The notes under the pieces were generated by a model that was not told the DNA's origin, did not search any database, and was given only the letters and a program-made list of their open reading frames with translations. A DNA stretch of 64,000 nucleotides from positions 21,462,759-21,526,758 of the forward strand of contig OY783204.1 in assembly GCA_963678705.1 (NCBI GenBank). Direction: 5' to 3'. The first letter of the stretch is position 1. Every line of letters begins with the position of its first letter. The position numbers and the translations under genes were made by a program. The DNA is from Panorpa germanica (lineage: Eukaryota > Arthropoda > Insecta > Mecoptera > Panorpidae). Shown here in pieces: positions 36,760-51,536 of the stretch.

Positions 36760-36900
36760 CTACTGGAGGGCGTCTAATGGTCAAATGAAAGGTTCACAAC
36801 TTCGTTGATCGATGATCACAACACATTCACTAATTCATTTGAACTTTTTAATTATTGACTATTAATTAAAATTATTTTAAAATAGTTTATTAAATTACAC
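36760..36900 (-). other. Candidate 5' UTR exon (minus strand)
   Basis: The minus-strand sequence ends CCCTCCAGTAG followed by GTAAGTCC, a full-consensus splice donor. The exon's upstream limit is unknown and the end given here is arbitrary. It would splice to the acceptor at 36220 across a 540-base intron. Transcript evidence is needed. Confidence 0.25.
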
Positions 36901-38119
36901 TAACACTGCCACCGTGGCATCATTTTTGCCAACTCACTACTGAAACAAGTACCATCTGGTGGTTGAAACAGGAAAGAGTTTTATTAGTTGCTTATTAAAA
37001 TGACGTGTCACTGCTTAAGTCGACAGAAAAATCATTAAATAACAGAAAATTAAATTAGAAATTGAAAACTACGTATTAAATATACTATTTAAAGTCATAG
37101 TGAAGTTTTTTTATTGTTTAGAAGTTAAAATATTAATTAAAATGTACCTCCACTAATGGTATAATACAACCCTGTAAATCAATTGAGGTTAAGGTTTGGA
37201 TCTACAGTATTTAATTATTAATTGTATTTCCAAAAATAACTACTTAAATATAATTATAGAATTTTATTTATATTTAATTACTATACTCATTTGATATAGT
37301 TTAATTGATTAAATGTTAAAAAGGAGTTTCACAACGTATAAATGTTACGAACACTGATATGACACCTAAGTGCCACGCCACCATCACATCAATTATGTGC
37401 AGTTGGAAGTAGTTACGTGGCGTTTATAAAGACAAGTGCTAATTAAAATATTATTTTAAATAATTAATATCTAAATTTCTGCCAAAAAAGTGATAAACAT
37501 TTGTGCTCCAATATATTTTTAATATATTTAATCAATGTAACTAGAAGTCAGCTCTGTTTTAATATATTTCCAGTTAGAATACTTTGTGTTCATACAGTGA
37601 ATGTAATAACTGCGTATCAGATCATTAGTGACGTGCCTTAATTCAGTTATACAATTATTAAAACCTTAGCTATTGTTTTATATAAAGTACATACCTGTTA
37701 ATTATTCATTGCACTTGTTGTGAAAAACTTAAAATAACATTTAGTAAAAGTCCAACAAGTGGTTCTTATCCTGGAATCCTTGGTTCAAGGTTAGTTTCTT
37801 AAAACAGACATTAATTGTCATTATTGTTCATTATGTTCAGATAATAATATTGCTTGAGTAAATCAGTAACATGTTGACTCCTTCTGAGACTTTTAAATTT
37901 AAATTAGTTAACTTGCTATTAATATTTCATTAGCTTACCATTTAGGATTCTATAATTGTTTATAACTTTGTTTAAATCTTTGATTGGTTTGTACCTTTGA
38001 ACTGTTTCATATTTCTTTTATTAAATACTAATTTTAATTGTTTAATTAGAATACACAAAACATGTTCTGACTTGCTCGAGTTTGTTATTTTCTGAATAGA
38101 TTTTTATAACTGCGTATTA

Positions 38120-38313
38120 AAATGACTGCAAGTGATAGTGAAAGTGTGTGTATGTGTTGTGAGGTCTATTTTTGTATTTGTAAGACTAACTTTTCTGTGT
38201 GTAAAGGAATTTTTAAGACTTTTGTATAGTGTTTAGCGACTATAGTGTTTCTTGAGAAAGGACAAACAATAGCTTCCTGGTGGTGTGTTGCCTGCAGCTG
38301 CTGCTAATGATAG
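38120..38313 (+). other. Candidate 5' exon of a plus-strand gene
   Basis: The sequence GCTGCTGCTAATGATAG is followed by GTAAGTCC, a full-consensus donor with the exon ending at 38313. An ATG seven bases before the donor would give M-I and a codon split by the intron. An upstream ATG at 38120 opens a 34-codon cysteine-bearing frame that terminates before the donor and could be an upstream ORF. The exon start is unknown. It faces away from the candidate minus-strand donor at 36760. Confidence 0.25.
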
Positions 38314-38319
38314 GTAAGT

Positions 38320-40675
38320 CCACTTGCTGGTCTTTTTGTATGTATCTCATTGTTTTAAGATATATTATAAGGTATGTTCATGCACAGAGGTTGTGACAAA
38401 AGCATATCAAATAGATCTGTTTGATTGGCTTTAGAAAATGTGAGACACTTTTGTAATTCCAGGCCCATAATTATTATTACATAAATTCTGAATAAATGTT
38501 TTGTAGATGGTGGTACAAAACATGTTTATTGCAAATGATTATTTTAAAAAAAAATATTAGTTGATTTTATTAAAATGAGTTGATTTTTTCAAATATTATT
38601 TTTGTGGTATTATGCTTATGTTTAATAAATTGGATTAGGGCATTTCCCCAAATTAAATATTCTTAGAATCTTATTACCTTCACAAGTTAAAGTTGTTAAC
38701 TAGAATGAAAATTATTTGTTTTTTATTTTTTTCTATGCTATATCGTTGTAAATATGTTATCTCTATTTTAATAGCTCTGCTTATAAAATTAGATAGTTCA
38801 TTAACTTTCATTTAAATAATTATTTTTTTGAATCATTACTCGGCTACGGTAATTTATCTTAATTAGGCGACCTTTGCCCAAAACTGATGTTATTAATTAA
38901 TTAATTTTGTAAAGGCACTACCAAAAAGTAATGGGGAAAAATAATATATGTATGTAAAAAAGAAAATATAAAACAAATATCATAGCATAAAAATTATACA
39001 GTAATTTTTTTTAAATACAAAGGCGGTCATTTACTTGAAATTTTCGAATTATATATACACTGGGTTATTATTTCCTTGTGAGAAGTAGAAAATGAACCTT
39101 TAAATTAGCTTGTAGCAATCACAATTAAAATTATTTAAATGCATTTATTTATTAATTTTGAATTGTTTTTAATTGATTTGTACGACAGTACTATTTTTAA
39201 GCATGAGTCACCCTGATCTCTCATTAATTGAACTATACCTTTAATTTTCATATTCTTTGAAGGTAAGCCTAAAACCTAATTTATCGTATCAAACAAACAT
39301 CGACAGTAACGGATTTTAATATTACTTGTATGATTATTCACAAAAATGTTTGTCGATAACGTCATTTAAATAGTTGATCTTAGTTGTTTCCCCCGCTTCC
39401 CTTCTCTTCCATGTTTGGTACCATAAATCTTATACGTTTGATGTGAGTCGTACGGAAATGTGAATGCGTACATTTAAATAACATTTCGAATTAGTAGTGA
39501 TACTTTTATTAAATAAACATAGTGATCGTCCAGTTCATTACATAGACATCTCCAAATAATGCAAATTTGATTTAAGTGTGCAATTGTATGTAAAATTTTA
39601 TTCTCTATCTGTTTGAATACTAAGATAACTCATAAATTACAACAAAAAAAATTAAAATGCAGAAAAATTTGTCAAAAAACTCAATATTCGGGGATGTGTC
39701 ACTAATAAACTAGATGATTATTAGAGTGATCCCAATTAAATAAACTATGTTAGAAAAAATTACGTCATTCAGCGTTTAGCCGGGAAAGAATTATTTTTCT
39801 CTTTTGTTAAATTTAAATACGATCTTTTAAATACTACATCTTTTGAAAATGCTTTAAAAAATAAAATAAGAATAAAGTTAATATCTTCTATAATATTTTG
39901 AATAATGAGGGTTGAGCATCGAACGACCAGCCCTGTTTGCAACTATTAACAAATAAATGTTCCCCATTCTATCGATTGCGCTGTTACATATTTAAAGAGA
40001 TGAAATAATAATTGAAGCGGTCAATCCTGTGTTATTGAAGCCATGCCACATAAATCAAAGCTGCCAAATCTATTTACAATAATTACATTTTAATTGTATT
40101 CCAATATACATTTAATTATAATTTACATATAATTATTATTTTATTACATTGAACACAAAATTAAATACCGTGAGAGCGCTTAATCCGTGCGTTGAATATG
40201 AATAGGAGGGCTCTCGTTGGAAAAGCACTGTTGGCCTTTTGATGAGCATTAGCGGCTCAATGCATTAACATTGTACTCGTATGTGTTCAATGAAAGTCCG
40301 ATTTAATTAAACATTTTAATTGCTTCTTTGTAACATGTACTACGACTGTAATAGGACCACTTTAAATTTGAACTTTATATAAAGAATATGAAAGTAACAC
40401 TTATGTAAATAATACGTATAGTAGATAAGTAAATTTTAGTTATACATAATTATTTTTATAATTTTTATAATAATAAATTTTTTTTTGTAAATTTTATATT
40501 AATATTATTGAGATTAATGTTGTCTGCTGCGGCATATTTTCAATATTCTAGGATTTCCCTTCTCGCAACTTGTTTAAAAATGATCACTGTGCTTTGCTTC
40601 TTTTTAAATTTAATTTTAGGATATTGTAATTACATAGTTCATTTAATCATAGTTCAATTAATTAAATTAAATTTT
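38320..40675. other. AT-rich stretch, nothing recognised
   Basis: No exon or repeat could be supported. It would be first-intron sequence if the exon ending at 38313 is real. Confidence 0.4.
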
Positions 40676-40679
40676 ATTT

Positions 40680-41290
40680 ATTAATTTTTAGTCTTGTAAA
40701 TTTTTTAATAGTTTATCATCGTTAGTGTCATTGTCATATCTAATAAAATTTAGTTCATTTTAGTAGTAGGTGTTTAATTGTTAATTTTTTTTATTGCAAA
40801 TATCGCAAATAGCTTTTCGTTATCTCATCAGAACGTGTTCCTATTTGCTAACTTGTGTTGAATATTTTGTATTGTTTCTTAATTCGATATAGTTTTTGTT
40901 CTTGTACATCTATCCATTTTAAATTGCATTTCATTTTGAGTATTTCTTCGTGGAAATGGTATATAAGACCATAGTGATTTATTATGTTTAATTCTATAGG
41001 ATTAGTGTGTGTTTCTTTTGTTTCTCTATCAACTTCTTCGTTTCTTATAATATTAAAATGACCTGGCTCTCAGACGAAGATAACGTTTGAACTAATTTCT
41101 ATTTTATGGAATGTAGATGTAGGATTTTTTTTATTAGATTTCTGTGTTGTTATTAATTTTGACAAATTGTACACTTTATCTGGATATTTGAACCATTTTG
41201 TAGTTTTAATTAGAAATAAATCAATATTATTGTTTGTTTGTTTTTTAAGTATCTTTCTATTTTAATCCCGGTAAATTATTAATCAGCTTT
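40680..41290 (-). pseudogene. Non-LTR retrotransposon RNase H and tail relic
   Basis: The minus strand gives the RNase H motif VIFV-EPGHFNIIRNEEVD (stop in place of a Trp; canonical W-P-G-H-x-G-I-x-G-N-E-x-A-D). It then gives a linker and an ICDICNKKKLTIKHLLLKC knuckle, ending near DDKLLKNLQD. This is the C-terminal order of Jockey- or I-type ORF2 proteins. Several stops and frameshifts are present. It is a different, older family from the element at 54.4 kb. Confidence 0.7.
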
Positions 41291-41294
41291 TATA

Positions 41295-44200
41295 CCTTTT
41301 TAGCTAATTAACTTGCTATAATTTGTGTTCTACAAATTAGTATAGAATATGTTAGCAGTCTTCAGAAATCTGTGTTCAAAAGCTTTTAAAGTTCTATTTT
41401 AAGATCGTCTACTGTACTTGGCTATATTAATACTTAAGTAAAGCATTTTACTTGATTGCAGTTACTTAGTTATTTATAAACACTATATTTGTAGGATATT
41501 TGCTGTTCGAGGAAGAATCATTTTATTTTTTTATTTAGTTAGCAAGTAGTGTTTATTACACGTACGGAGTGTGTTCAAAATGTAACAAGGATTGGGGGGA
41601 GGGGGGCTAATTACTTAGTAAAAATCGCCACGCACTGCTGAAGTGGACTGATTTAACCAGGTGCTTATACAAACGGATTGATGTTGCTAATACAGAATGC
41701 GGCTGAAGCGGAGCGCAAGTGGTCTCGTTCGAGAGGCGGGACAATAAAGTTTTGTCCCGATACAGTTCAGTTTGCCATTGATGCCTACTTTTCGAGCGAA
41801 TTTTCTGTGAGCGCACGAAATATACTAACTAAAACAAAACTTTATATATGTGCCTACATTATAGAAAAACAAATTAAAATTTTCTAATTCATATAATGGG
41901 CTTTATTAAGTTTTGAAAAAACTTGTATTTAGCACAATAATTACTTACGGATTTTTTTTTTTATAAAATAACTGGCGTGGGTCTTTTTAAATTACAAATT
42001 GCCGTTACTTTTTGAACAAATATCGTGTGAATACGAGTAGATATTTACAAGATATAAAAATATATCAATATATGCATTAAATCTTCTTCCAAATAATTCA
42101 CAATATCAAAAATATAACTCATATTGTTATTTATTCAAAAAATGCTAAACATTGTCAATTTTTAATCATTTTGGGTTTAAATATTAAAGCACATAAATAT
42201 TTACCATAGAAAATAAAATAGAAAAAGCACTTATAGATTTTACCTCTACCATTACTCGCATATAAGCTCAATGCCTCATGATCAGACGAAGACCAGAATC
42301 CAGGGAGTCGCAGCTCGAGACTCGGGACTCGGAACTCAGGACTAGGGACTAGGGACTTGAAACACGGTAGTCGTCAATTTTATATCACTGATGTTTATTT
42401 AATATCCAATACATTTCAATATTTTCAATATAGTTCAGTCGCTTGATATACAGATATGAGGCACACTATGCCTTTATCACATATTCCCTTCTCTCTTTAT
42501 ATCAAATGTTTTACATAATAAAGAAAGAGATAAAATTTATAGCATACATTACAGGGTGATACAAAAATGTATTTTTTATTATTATTACATATACAAAATA
42601 TTGTTGTGAATAATATTGCAACATTAGTTGCTTGATAAAAAAAAGATACTATTGTATTTCAGAGGCGATACATTCAAAAAGTGAATAAATTTGTGATGAC
42701 AGATATTTATAGAGATTTCACAAAAAATAATCATGCTTCTTCCACTTGACAAGAAATATTTCTTATTTGTATTCAGTATTGAGATGGCACGAAAGTATTT
42801 TCGGTTAATTCTAATTCTTTCTGTACAAAAAGGACATCAATCAATTATAAATTTTCCATTTTCTCATCTTTCTGTGAGTTTCATGATTCGCGTTTCTAGA
42901 ACTTAGGGTTGATTTCAGATTATTAGTGAAAGTTTAGTGTAGCAAGGTAGATAGGGGGGGGGGGGGGGGTTGTTTCCTGAGAAACAGCAATTTCTTGATG
43001 GAATACTGCTGTGGTTTGTATTGGTTCATCACGCTTGTCATACTAATATAACACTTGTTAACAGTTCTGAACCCATACCCTGGATTTGTTGAAAATGGAT
43101 AAAAACTTAAAACTACCCTTTTCATAATTGCACCTGATGATAGTTGAAACCATTTAGAACATTTTGAGCCATACATGTCTTAGCCGAAGTCTGCTTATTT
43201 ATTTTTTACTGCTATTTTTATGTTTTTTTTATAAAAACACAATTTCTGACACTTAACTGCCAACAGTGGCACAATTTCAGTTGGTATGCTAATTGTTTTA
43301 TTTTTTGGCGTTTCTCAGATGTGTATCTAATCTAGTAACCTAAGTTTAAAATAAACTAAAAAATAAATAAAATAGCCTCGATTGTTCAAACATTTTCAAA
43401 AACATGCACGGTTATTAGCCTTTCTTTAAAGGTATCATTTAAGCTGATAGCTTTTGTATTTATTCCAAAATATTTAAATTTATTAAGGTAACAAAAAACA
43501 TTGCTAAACTTTCATTTAAAATTGTGTAAAATTTTCCAGTGTACATATTTCTTAACACCCTGTTCTTCTCTTTCATACACAGAAAAAGTATGGTCATATT
43601 TTGATGATAACAACACGGTAACATATCTGAACATATTCATATTTTACCGTACCACCCTTAGCTGTACCCCTCCTATAATTTTCCCTCTTCACGTGGAATC
43701 CACGTATGAGTATCCTGGATTCCCATATCAGGGTATCGAGATATCTCAGGTCTTTTTCTCCAAGAGATATCTTTAGAGAGGAGCGTTATCTTAGCTTCCT
43801 AAAGAAGGAGGCAGCTATATGCATAAGTGATGATACAGGATCATTTGTTTGTTGTTTACGTAGGGGGAGAGGGAGAAAAGTTTCTAGAATGTATCAAATG
43901 ATACGTAGTAAGAGTATATTTACAAAATATTACAGTAGAAAATATGCTTAACATTTTTTTTTTCGTTTTTTACTTAAACAAATATATGTAACTATATTTA
44001 TTTTGTCAAAATTTAATATTAAAATCTACTAAGTTTGAAAGTTGTAAACCAGATTTACGATGACTTGGTTTAAGGTTTTATATGAAAAAGCGTTACAGAA
44101 AAGTGTATCGTTTTAAAAAATTCATACGGTATGTAGTTATGTTAAATTTATAACGTAACTTTATTGTAAATAAGTGTATGAATTTATCGTTAAATTATTT

Positions 44201-44425
44201 TCTAACACCCTACGTAGGAGATGTATTTATTTTACAAAAAGTAAATGCAAATTTAAAACTAAATGTTATTTATTTAACCTCTACTTAGACGTTTCAATTT
44301 GCTTAGGAAATTTCTAGCATTATTTTGTAAAGTAATTGTAATATATACAGTGAAATCAGCCTATACTTTAATCATGTTATAAGTTAATTAATGTACAATA
44401 ATATACTGCAAGCTTAGAATGTACA
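41295..44425. other. Mostly AT-rich, with short simple repeats
   Basis: Includes G-rich GGGGGGAGGGGGG at 41596-41608, an imperfect GGGACT/GGAACT tandem at 42322-42357, and a run of about 16 G at 42953-42969. Overlapping open frames on both strands at 41600-41890 lie in a GC-richer patch that may be a transposon fragment. None is supported by a family or splice signal. Confidence 0.4.
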
Positions 44426-44429
44426 AATA

Positions 44430-45090
44430 TATAAATATTACTAGAGTTTACCCCCGTCACAAGCGACGACTGTCTTTTATATGTGAATTGAATTTCATTT
44501 CAAATTTTAATTCCATTTTTAAATTGAAATATTTAACTCCTTCCATATTTATTTTACATATAACAAGAAATAATTTTCCATATAAATTGATTAAAAAAAT
44601 ATATTTTTTTCAATTTGTTCATTATTTGACCAACGTTTTTTCAAAATTTAAGATTTTTTTTTCGATTTGTAAATTATACATATTATATATAAAATTTCAA
44701 CTTTCTAGCCCAATTTTTACTCTCGGCAAAAATTGCCCCCGTGCCCCCAAATAAAATTTTTCAATTTTGAATTTATGTAATCCAAAATTTGAGTTTTCTC
44801 CAAAGTTTCTTACTGAGTCCCCTAATTTTCTCAACGCCCCCTTTTCCAATTTTTTAATAATTTAAAAAAAATGTAAGTATTGAACACCGCAATACACATG
44901 CCAAATTTCAACTTTCTATCTTTTATGAATTAAAAGTTATAAAGCAAAAAGTAAAATTTTTTTTTAGTTTTTCCAAAATTACGGGTGTCTGTGTTACACA
45001 AACACAGATAGATCGTAAACCAAGGTAGAAGAAAGCCGTTTTTATTGCGAGTAACCGGTTAATAAGTAAAAAAGAATACGTCATACTAAT
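44430..45090. repeat. Low-complexity dispersed repeat, long copy
   Basis: This C- and T-rich block has CCCCC-containing words (TTGCCCCCGTGCCCCCAAAT at 44733-44752, ACGCCCCCTTTT) spaced between A/T runs. It ends in the CCAAATTTCAACTTTCTATC segment shared with 9391-9465 and then GTTACACAAACACAGATAGA. The plus-strand open frame across 44419-44754 follows the repeat and is not considered a gene. Confidence 0.4.
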
Positions 45091-45094
45091 TTCA

Positions 45095-48000
45095 TGGTTA
45101 TTTTACTCCCCCTCTCCCCTTGTCATGTCTTGTTACACATTTAGGATTCCCACCTTCTTGTTGAGACGTCAACAATAAAAATTCTTTTATTCTTATTTTG
45201 TTTTTTCTTATTTCGTCTTCACACTATAACAGTCTATAACTTTATGTTTCTTCATGCATACATATTCTAGTTAAACTAACAATCAATAGGTGGCAGCTGT
45301 AGTTGATCGTATGGACTCTACTATGCGCATTATTTCAATAAAAAATAATTGTTTACAGCTGGAAATGTAGTTGAACTTTTCCTAAGCTATGAATAATTTA
45401 ACAAGAATTTAATAGACACATTATCAGACATTCATAATGGATGAATGATTCGATAAAATAAATGTATATTTCAACACGTAGTTTGAATTACAACTGGATT
45501 AATTAAAAATGTGAGAATCTCTTCTAATGTTTTATTTTAGTATCCAATTTATAATTCACGGATATCTGACAGATGTTGCCACTTAAATATTTTATATAAA
45601 AACTGAAAATATACATTATAGATAATCGACAGATGCCAAAGTGTTCAGATTGGATTGAAGGATCAATATATGTATATATAGATGTAGACAGTACAGATGT
45701 TAGTATACTTATTTCTTTCTTTCTTGTTCTCATGATGTATTGAGAAGGTTCTCATTTTAATCGAGAGCTTTTAAGGAATTCACGTCTGACGCGAACAAAG
45801 GCGTCAAAAGTCTAGTGAAATATATTATACAGTAATCATTTGTTTTATACTTGATTAAAATCCGACCAATTGGAAATATGATGAAGAAACGTCAATATTT
45901 TAATATCATTTAAAAGTAAAGGAGAACATTTCCAATTAGAAATTTAGACTTTAAGCAAGACTATTACAGTCATGATTTTTTCGATCAAACCTTCTAGAAT
46001 TATTTATTTTGACGTGAAATATTAGCTATTAATACTAATAGCATGTTCGTTAGTGTGAACCTTACGTTGTAATTGTAATTTGAAATTAGCTTGTGGCAAG
46101 CTGCCAAGTATAACATTGCACTGTAAGACAATCTTCTACCTAGGTAGTGCAGTTTACTTAAATTATTTACGTAAATGGGACTGTAATCAGGGTAACTCTT
46201 ACTTTAATATAATTTAATAAAATTTATCATCTCATTTAATCATTTGCTTTTTGAATTTCACAACCAACTAGATTTTTTTAAATAAATCATTCTAAACACA
46301 AAACATGGCGATTTAAGCGAAACGTAAGAATATTTGAAATAACAGAATCTAAATATAGATAATTTATTATCATTTAATTCTTAAAAAGGACATCCTAAGG
46401 TTCTGTAATCCTTAAAACGGTTTACTCATGAAATTTTATGAATATATTAATATGCTAAAAGATAGATTAAAATAATAGATATGTTAATAGATATTAATAT
46501 GCTAATAGATAGATTAAAATATGTAAAATTGGTCACAAGACGTTATATTTTAGATAACATTGTTTATGTAGCAGTTAACATTTGTTATGTTAGATTAACC
46601 TTAAATACACGGGAAATATAAAATATAACTTGCGGGATTACATAATATTTAGAAGTTTCCGGGCCATATGCATCTTAGATCTCAGAAATTGTACAGGTTA
46701 TATAAATATCGCATGTTTAAAATACATACCGATGTGACCGATCGCTTACCGTCAATTCTGTTAAAAATCTGCTTGAATATACATGTATAACTTTCAATCA
46801 TATGTTTCTGCAATGAAACAATATTCATCCATGTATGTGTAAAGCTCTGTACAATTCAAAATCACAACTCGTACTGAACAAAAAACTTATTGGGCTGAGA
46901 ACACAGAACCGATGAAGTGTAGTAAAATTAAACTAAAATCGATCCGAATTTGATCGTCTAACATTGAAATCTGCAATTTCTATAATCAACATTCATTTAT
47001 TTATAACAAGTTAAGAAGTACTCTTTCCAAAGTATCAATACACTTAGACCAAGATTATTTTCTACCTTTTCATTCGCGGACGTATTGTTTGCTCAGTTGA
47101 GGGACTAAATGCAAACCATTCACATAGTATTGAATTAAACACATTTATAATTCAATGTCTATTTAGCTGATTATTCCAGTATATGAGCACAGTTCATTAT
47201 CTATAAAAGGTATATCACATTACGTAATGCAAGGAATAATATAATATCCATACAGAATTGAATCAGGAACAAACAAAGAAATAATTTCAGAGCCTCACAA
47301 TAATGATTTTCTATATCGAGTGTTAATAAACAATGAAATGACTAGAGAACTTCTAAACAGCGTATCAAAACATATATAAAACAACGTTCGTAATACAGTA
47401 ATGTAGAAAAGAAAACAAATATTATCCGGAAAAGTCGTTAAATATGTCAAACACAAACATATATTATTCTTGATTGTATTACTACCCCTTTTATCACCCT
47501 ACTAGTTTCCCTTCCTCAAGTTCACCCTTTAGAGCTGACCACTTCATACTTACGGTAAACAATAAAACAATTTATTCGGTACATTTAAACCATTTGCTCT
47601 CGCAAGGGTTTTCTGACTGGACATTTGTTATTACAACTTAGAACTTACCTACGACTACTAGAATGGGTTTTGTATGGATTCAGGGTATGGGCCCAGGGTT
47701 GGCTACAGTTATATTACAATTATATTGGAATGGGAAGGCCATTTCAAAACCCAATATGCAGGGCCGTAATAAATGTTAAAGCATTAAAATAGAAATCTTT
47801 GAAGTTCCAGCTGACTCACAACTTGGGTTTTATATTGATGACGACACTTTCTTTACTACATTTGAAATGTCTGGAAAGTTATTGAAGGTGTTAAATTATT
47901 TACAGGGAAATGTGAAAGCTGAGTACAAAGCGATGTTAGAGATAGATTATTGGAAAGTGCGTCGCTAAAACACGCTTTCACTGGTAACAGACGATAATAC

Positions 48001-48950
48001 TTGTTTGTTATTTATATTGTAGTGCATTAAGCGAGCTTATAGTACTGTAACATATAAGCAGCTTATGTTGTTGCAGCCTCGATTGGCCGCTACATCTTAA
48101 ACTATATGATACACACATCTTATTCCAAATAAGAAATTTATATTGTTAGAAATTGTGTGTCTTGCAATTTAGTAGAATTTTTGAAAATGGGTTATAACAC
48201 TTTTCCTCTATCACAATATTACGTTTTCTTTCAAAATAAATCATGTATACAGAAGTATGTAAGGTATGCCGGCGTATACAGGCCCAAATCTTACAAAGAG
48301 TTCTTAAACTATCTACTGCACTTTATTTCTATATTTAAACTTTAAATTGAAATGTAAAAGGAAAATGATTGTAGCTTTTATATACCAATATACGAGTACA
48401 GTACATTTTCAATTCTTAATTAATTTAGGTTTATTATCATTAGTTAACTGTTTAAAAAGAAGTTAGGAATATAAGGTGCAACAAATATCAACAAAGCGAC
48501 ATGCTCAAGTCTTCTCCGTCAATTTTGCAATTTGGAGAAATTTGTATTTGGAAAAGTATTTTACTTTTAAAAAAATATCTAAATAAAAAAATAATATTAA
48601 GTAACGTAAGCGTATTATTGAAATGAAACTTCTCTTGTTTAAAATCTGTGAATATATTAAAGAAATTTTTAGCAATGGGTTTGCCCACTTCATTATGCAC
48701 AATAAGTAAGATTTACACACGAGTACTTTAAAAGTGGTCAATACACCCCCAATAAATTCTCTAAATGAGCCATAACAGATTGCTTACTGAAAATTATTTA
48801 CTTATAATTAATTTAAATATGGGCTTTAATTTTCTTAGTGTAAAAAATACGCTCCCATTTCGTGAGGTTCATCAAATCTGAATCCGACTCTGAACGAAAA
48901 AGTTCGCAGCGCAAAACGAATTGATTTTAAATTACTGCAGAATTAAAGTA
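45095..48950. other. AT-rich stretch, nothing firm
   Basis: No gene supported. A minus-strand GTCGTAG|GTAAGT donor match at about 47649 lies in a GC-richer patch, but no matching exon was found. Confidence 0.4.
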
Positions 48951-48952
48951 TT

Positions 48953-49230
48953 ACTTTTTTTTAATTTAATTTATTTAACGTCGACCTATTTCCGATGCTG
49001 AGTCCTATCACCGATGACCTCCTTCAATGTTGGCAGTATTTATGGTGTCGTGGCTTCATATATGTTAACTACACCACTGCCTAATAAGTGTACGATTATG
49101 TATGACCATAATCAATATAAGTTCATAATAACTGAACCCAGAAAATATATATCTAGTCCGGGGATCGAACCCGAAGACACAGCAGTCAGCCTCAAGGATC
49201 AATGCTCTCACCCACTGTGTCGTCTTAAAG
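48953..49230 (-). mobile_element. tRNA-derived SINE, copy 3
   Basis: Full-length relative of the copy at 25990-26262. The minus strand starts GACGACACAGTGGGTGAGAG and has the B box GGTTCGATCCC at 49171-49161. It runs through CATACATAATCGTACACTTA and ends ACGTTAAATAAATTAAATTA with an A-rich tail. The open frame on the opposite strand is incidental. Confidence 0.85.
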
Positions 49231-49234
49231 TATT

Positions 49235-50835
49235 ACATATTAAGATTTTTCACTTTAACTAGAACAGTCCTTCAAATAAAATTACAATTCAATTTCTATG
49301 ATAATTTGGTCAGTCCAATTTTGATAAAGAAATTTTCAAATCCATCCCTGTTATATTATACAACGGTCCTGGCATTACGAAACAGAAACAAGTTGTATTT
49401 CAGTATTATGTATTATATTTATTGTTGTGTACTTGTCGAGACCAGATTATGTTCCAACCTTTCACGAACGTGAAGAAAACTAGGATTCAGAGTGCGAACC
49501 ACCGAATAAAAGTCCGGGATTTATTCAATAACTCAGTGTGAAATCAAAGGCAATCACCGATATTTGTCTCGCATCTGAAATCCCGTCCTCATGGATGTTA
49601 CTCCCCCTCCCCTCTCCATATGGATTCACCTCTCTACACGATCAAATCCGCAATCTGCTGCCAGACGTCTGGGCTCTAGGGTTAAACGATTCACATTTAT
49701 GAATTAATCAAAATATTAAACAAAGCTGCAAAAAAGGAGAATTGAATATAAAAAACAGACGATTTTGAATCTACGTTTATATTTACATAGGAGCTAATTT
49801 CGTATGTTTTTGTAGATTTGTAGCGAGAACCATGTGCTGGTAACTTTAAACAAGTATTTTCTGGTTTCTCTTTTTAACGTTATGGGTGGCGCGTCAGTTT
49901 TTCTCAGCTGTATAGAAGAGAAATGTATGAACTTGTGCCATTGCTTTGTATAAAATATTTATGATTGTATTTTGTTTAGAAAAATGTTTATCAATGTTAT
50001 CTATTAGTCTACTATCTTAATCAAGGATCATACACCTTCTCTCCCTACTCTTCCATATTTTATTTGAAAAAACCTAAATACGTTTGATGTGACCTCTGCG
50101 AAGCTGTGGATTGTGTGTCTTTTCGTTTAAAGCCAACTTTTCTGGAATGCATATATGCCGCTAAGCAAAGTTTGCTATATCAAGGTGTTACTTGATATAA
50201 TAAAGATTTCAGGTATGAGGGTAGTCTGAAAACCTTCTCGTCAAAAATATTCTGATAATATAATTGTGCCTGCGTTGAAAGATACTATCATCAGATAAAT
50301 ATCAGCTGTATTAGATGCTAAGTTTAACAGTGATAAATGTTAGTCGATGTTAGTGTATCTGTAAAGATGGAAAAATCTTATAGAACCTTCGTGAATTTTT
50401 GCATTTTTTTCCACAAATTTTGGGCAGTGTACGATGAACATTCAGAACAGCTAAAAGCTGCAACTACTACTGATAATATAGATCACCAAATGGTGCTAGG
50501 AGGCCGTCAAAAGAATGTTATAGATGTGTCATATGAGACGTGTAGGTGCAAAGGGTTGTAAGTGACAAAAGTAAAATTCTTCAGAAAACGAATGTAAAGT
50601 TAAAATCGTAAAAAAGTAGGTTTTAGAATTCACGCTATCGCTAGCTGTAGAATCTCTTCAAGTTTTCGCTTATATCTCTGTGCCACTAAATAGTTTAGTA
50701 CATCTTCTATCGTGTGCGCTGCTTATCCCAAATTTTCAAAATTTGTCACTTTCATCCCTTTGCTTCTAAATAATATCTAACCTCACGTTTGGTGTCTGCG
50801 ACTTTTCACTCTGGTTCAAAAGCACCATTTAGTTT
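49235..50835. other. AT-rich stretch, nothing firm
   Basis: A plus-strand frame at 50337-50561 is open, but no domain or splice support was found. No repeat family recognised. Confidence 0.4.
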
Positions 50836-50841
50836 GTCGCT

Positions 50842-51108
<267 letters not shown>

Positions 51109-51518
51109 AACAGTGCCGCTATATTACGAAATAAAACTAGATTTGATAAAAAAAATTGTTTCTGTTAGGCTGATACCTTTTTCATAACTTTTTAATGTGA
51201 GTGTTTATTGTGCGAAAAAAATGAATGGATACAGTAACACAATACATAATCTAACACGTTCTATGTTCTTGTCCAAAATGGTGTTTTCCGTGTGCGCCTA
51301 CACTAACCTAAAACCTTTGTATCAACTTATGTAAGATTATAAAGTAAATTTGTTAACAATCAGTTATGATTAAATTACCATTTACCACACATCAAACACT
51401 AATTTCATGAAGATTATCAATTAATATTGTTCATAGTTATCGTTGTTTAATTGTTGAGATAACAATACGAATAGACGTGTATTGTTATTCCATACAAGTA
51501 GTATGAACATCTACAAAC

Positions 51519-51536
51519 ACACACACACACACACAC
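51519..51536. repeat. CA microsatellite, short
   Basis: About nine CA units, followed by GCCATGCCATGCCA. Confidence 0.9.

Noticed and set aside
44419-44754. 111-codon plus-strand open frame
   Set aside because: It follows a T- and A-run repeat shared with another site; the Phe/Ile/Lys composition reflects low-complexity DNA.
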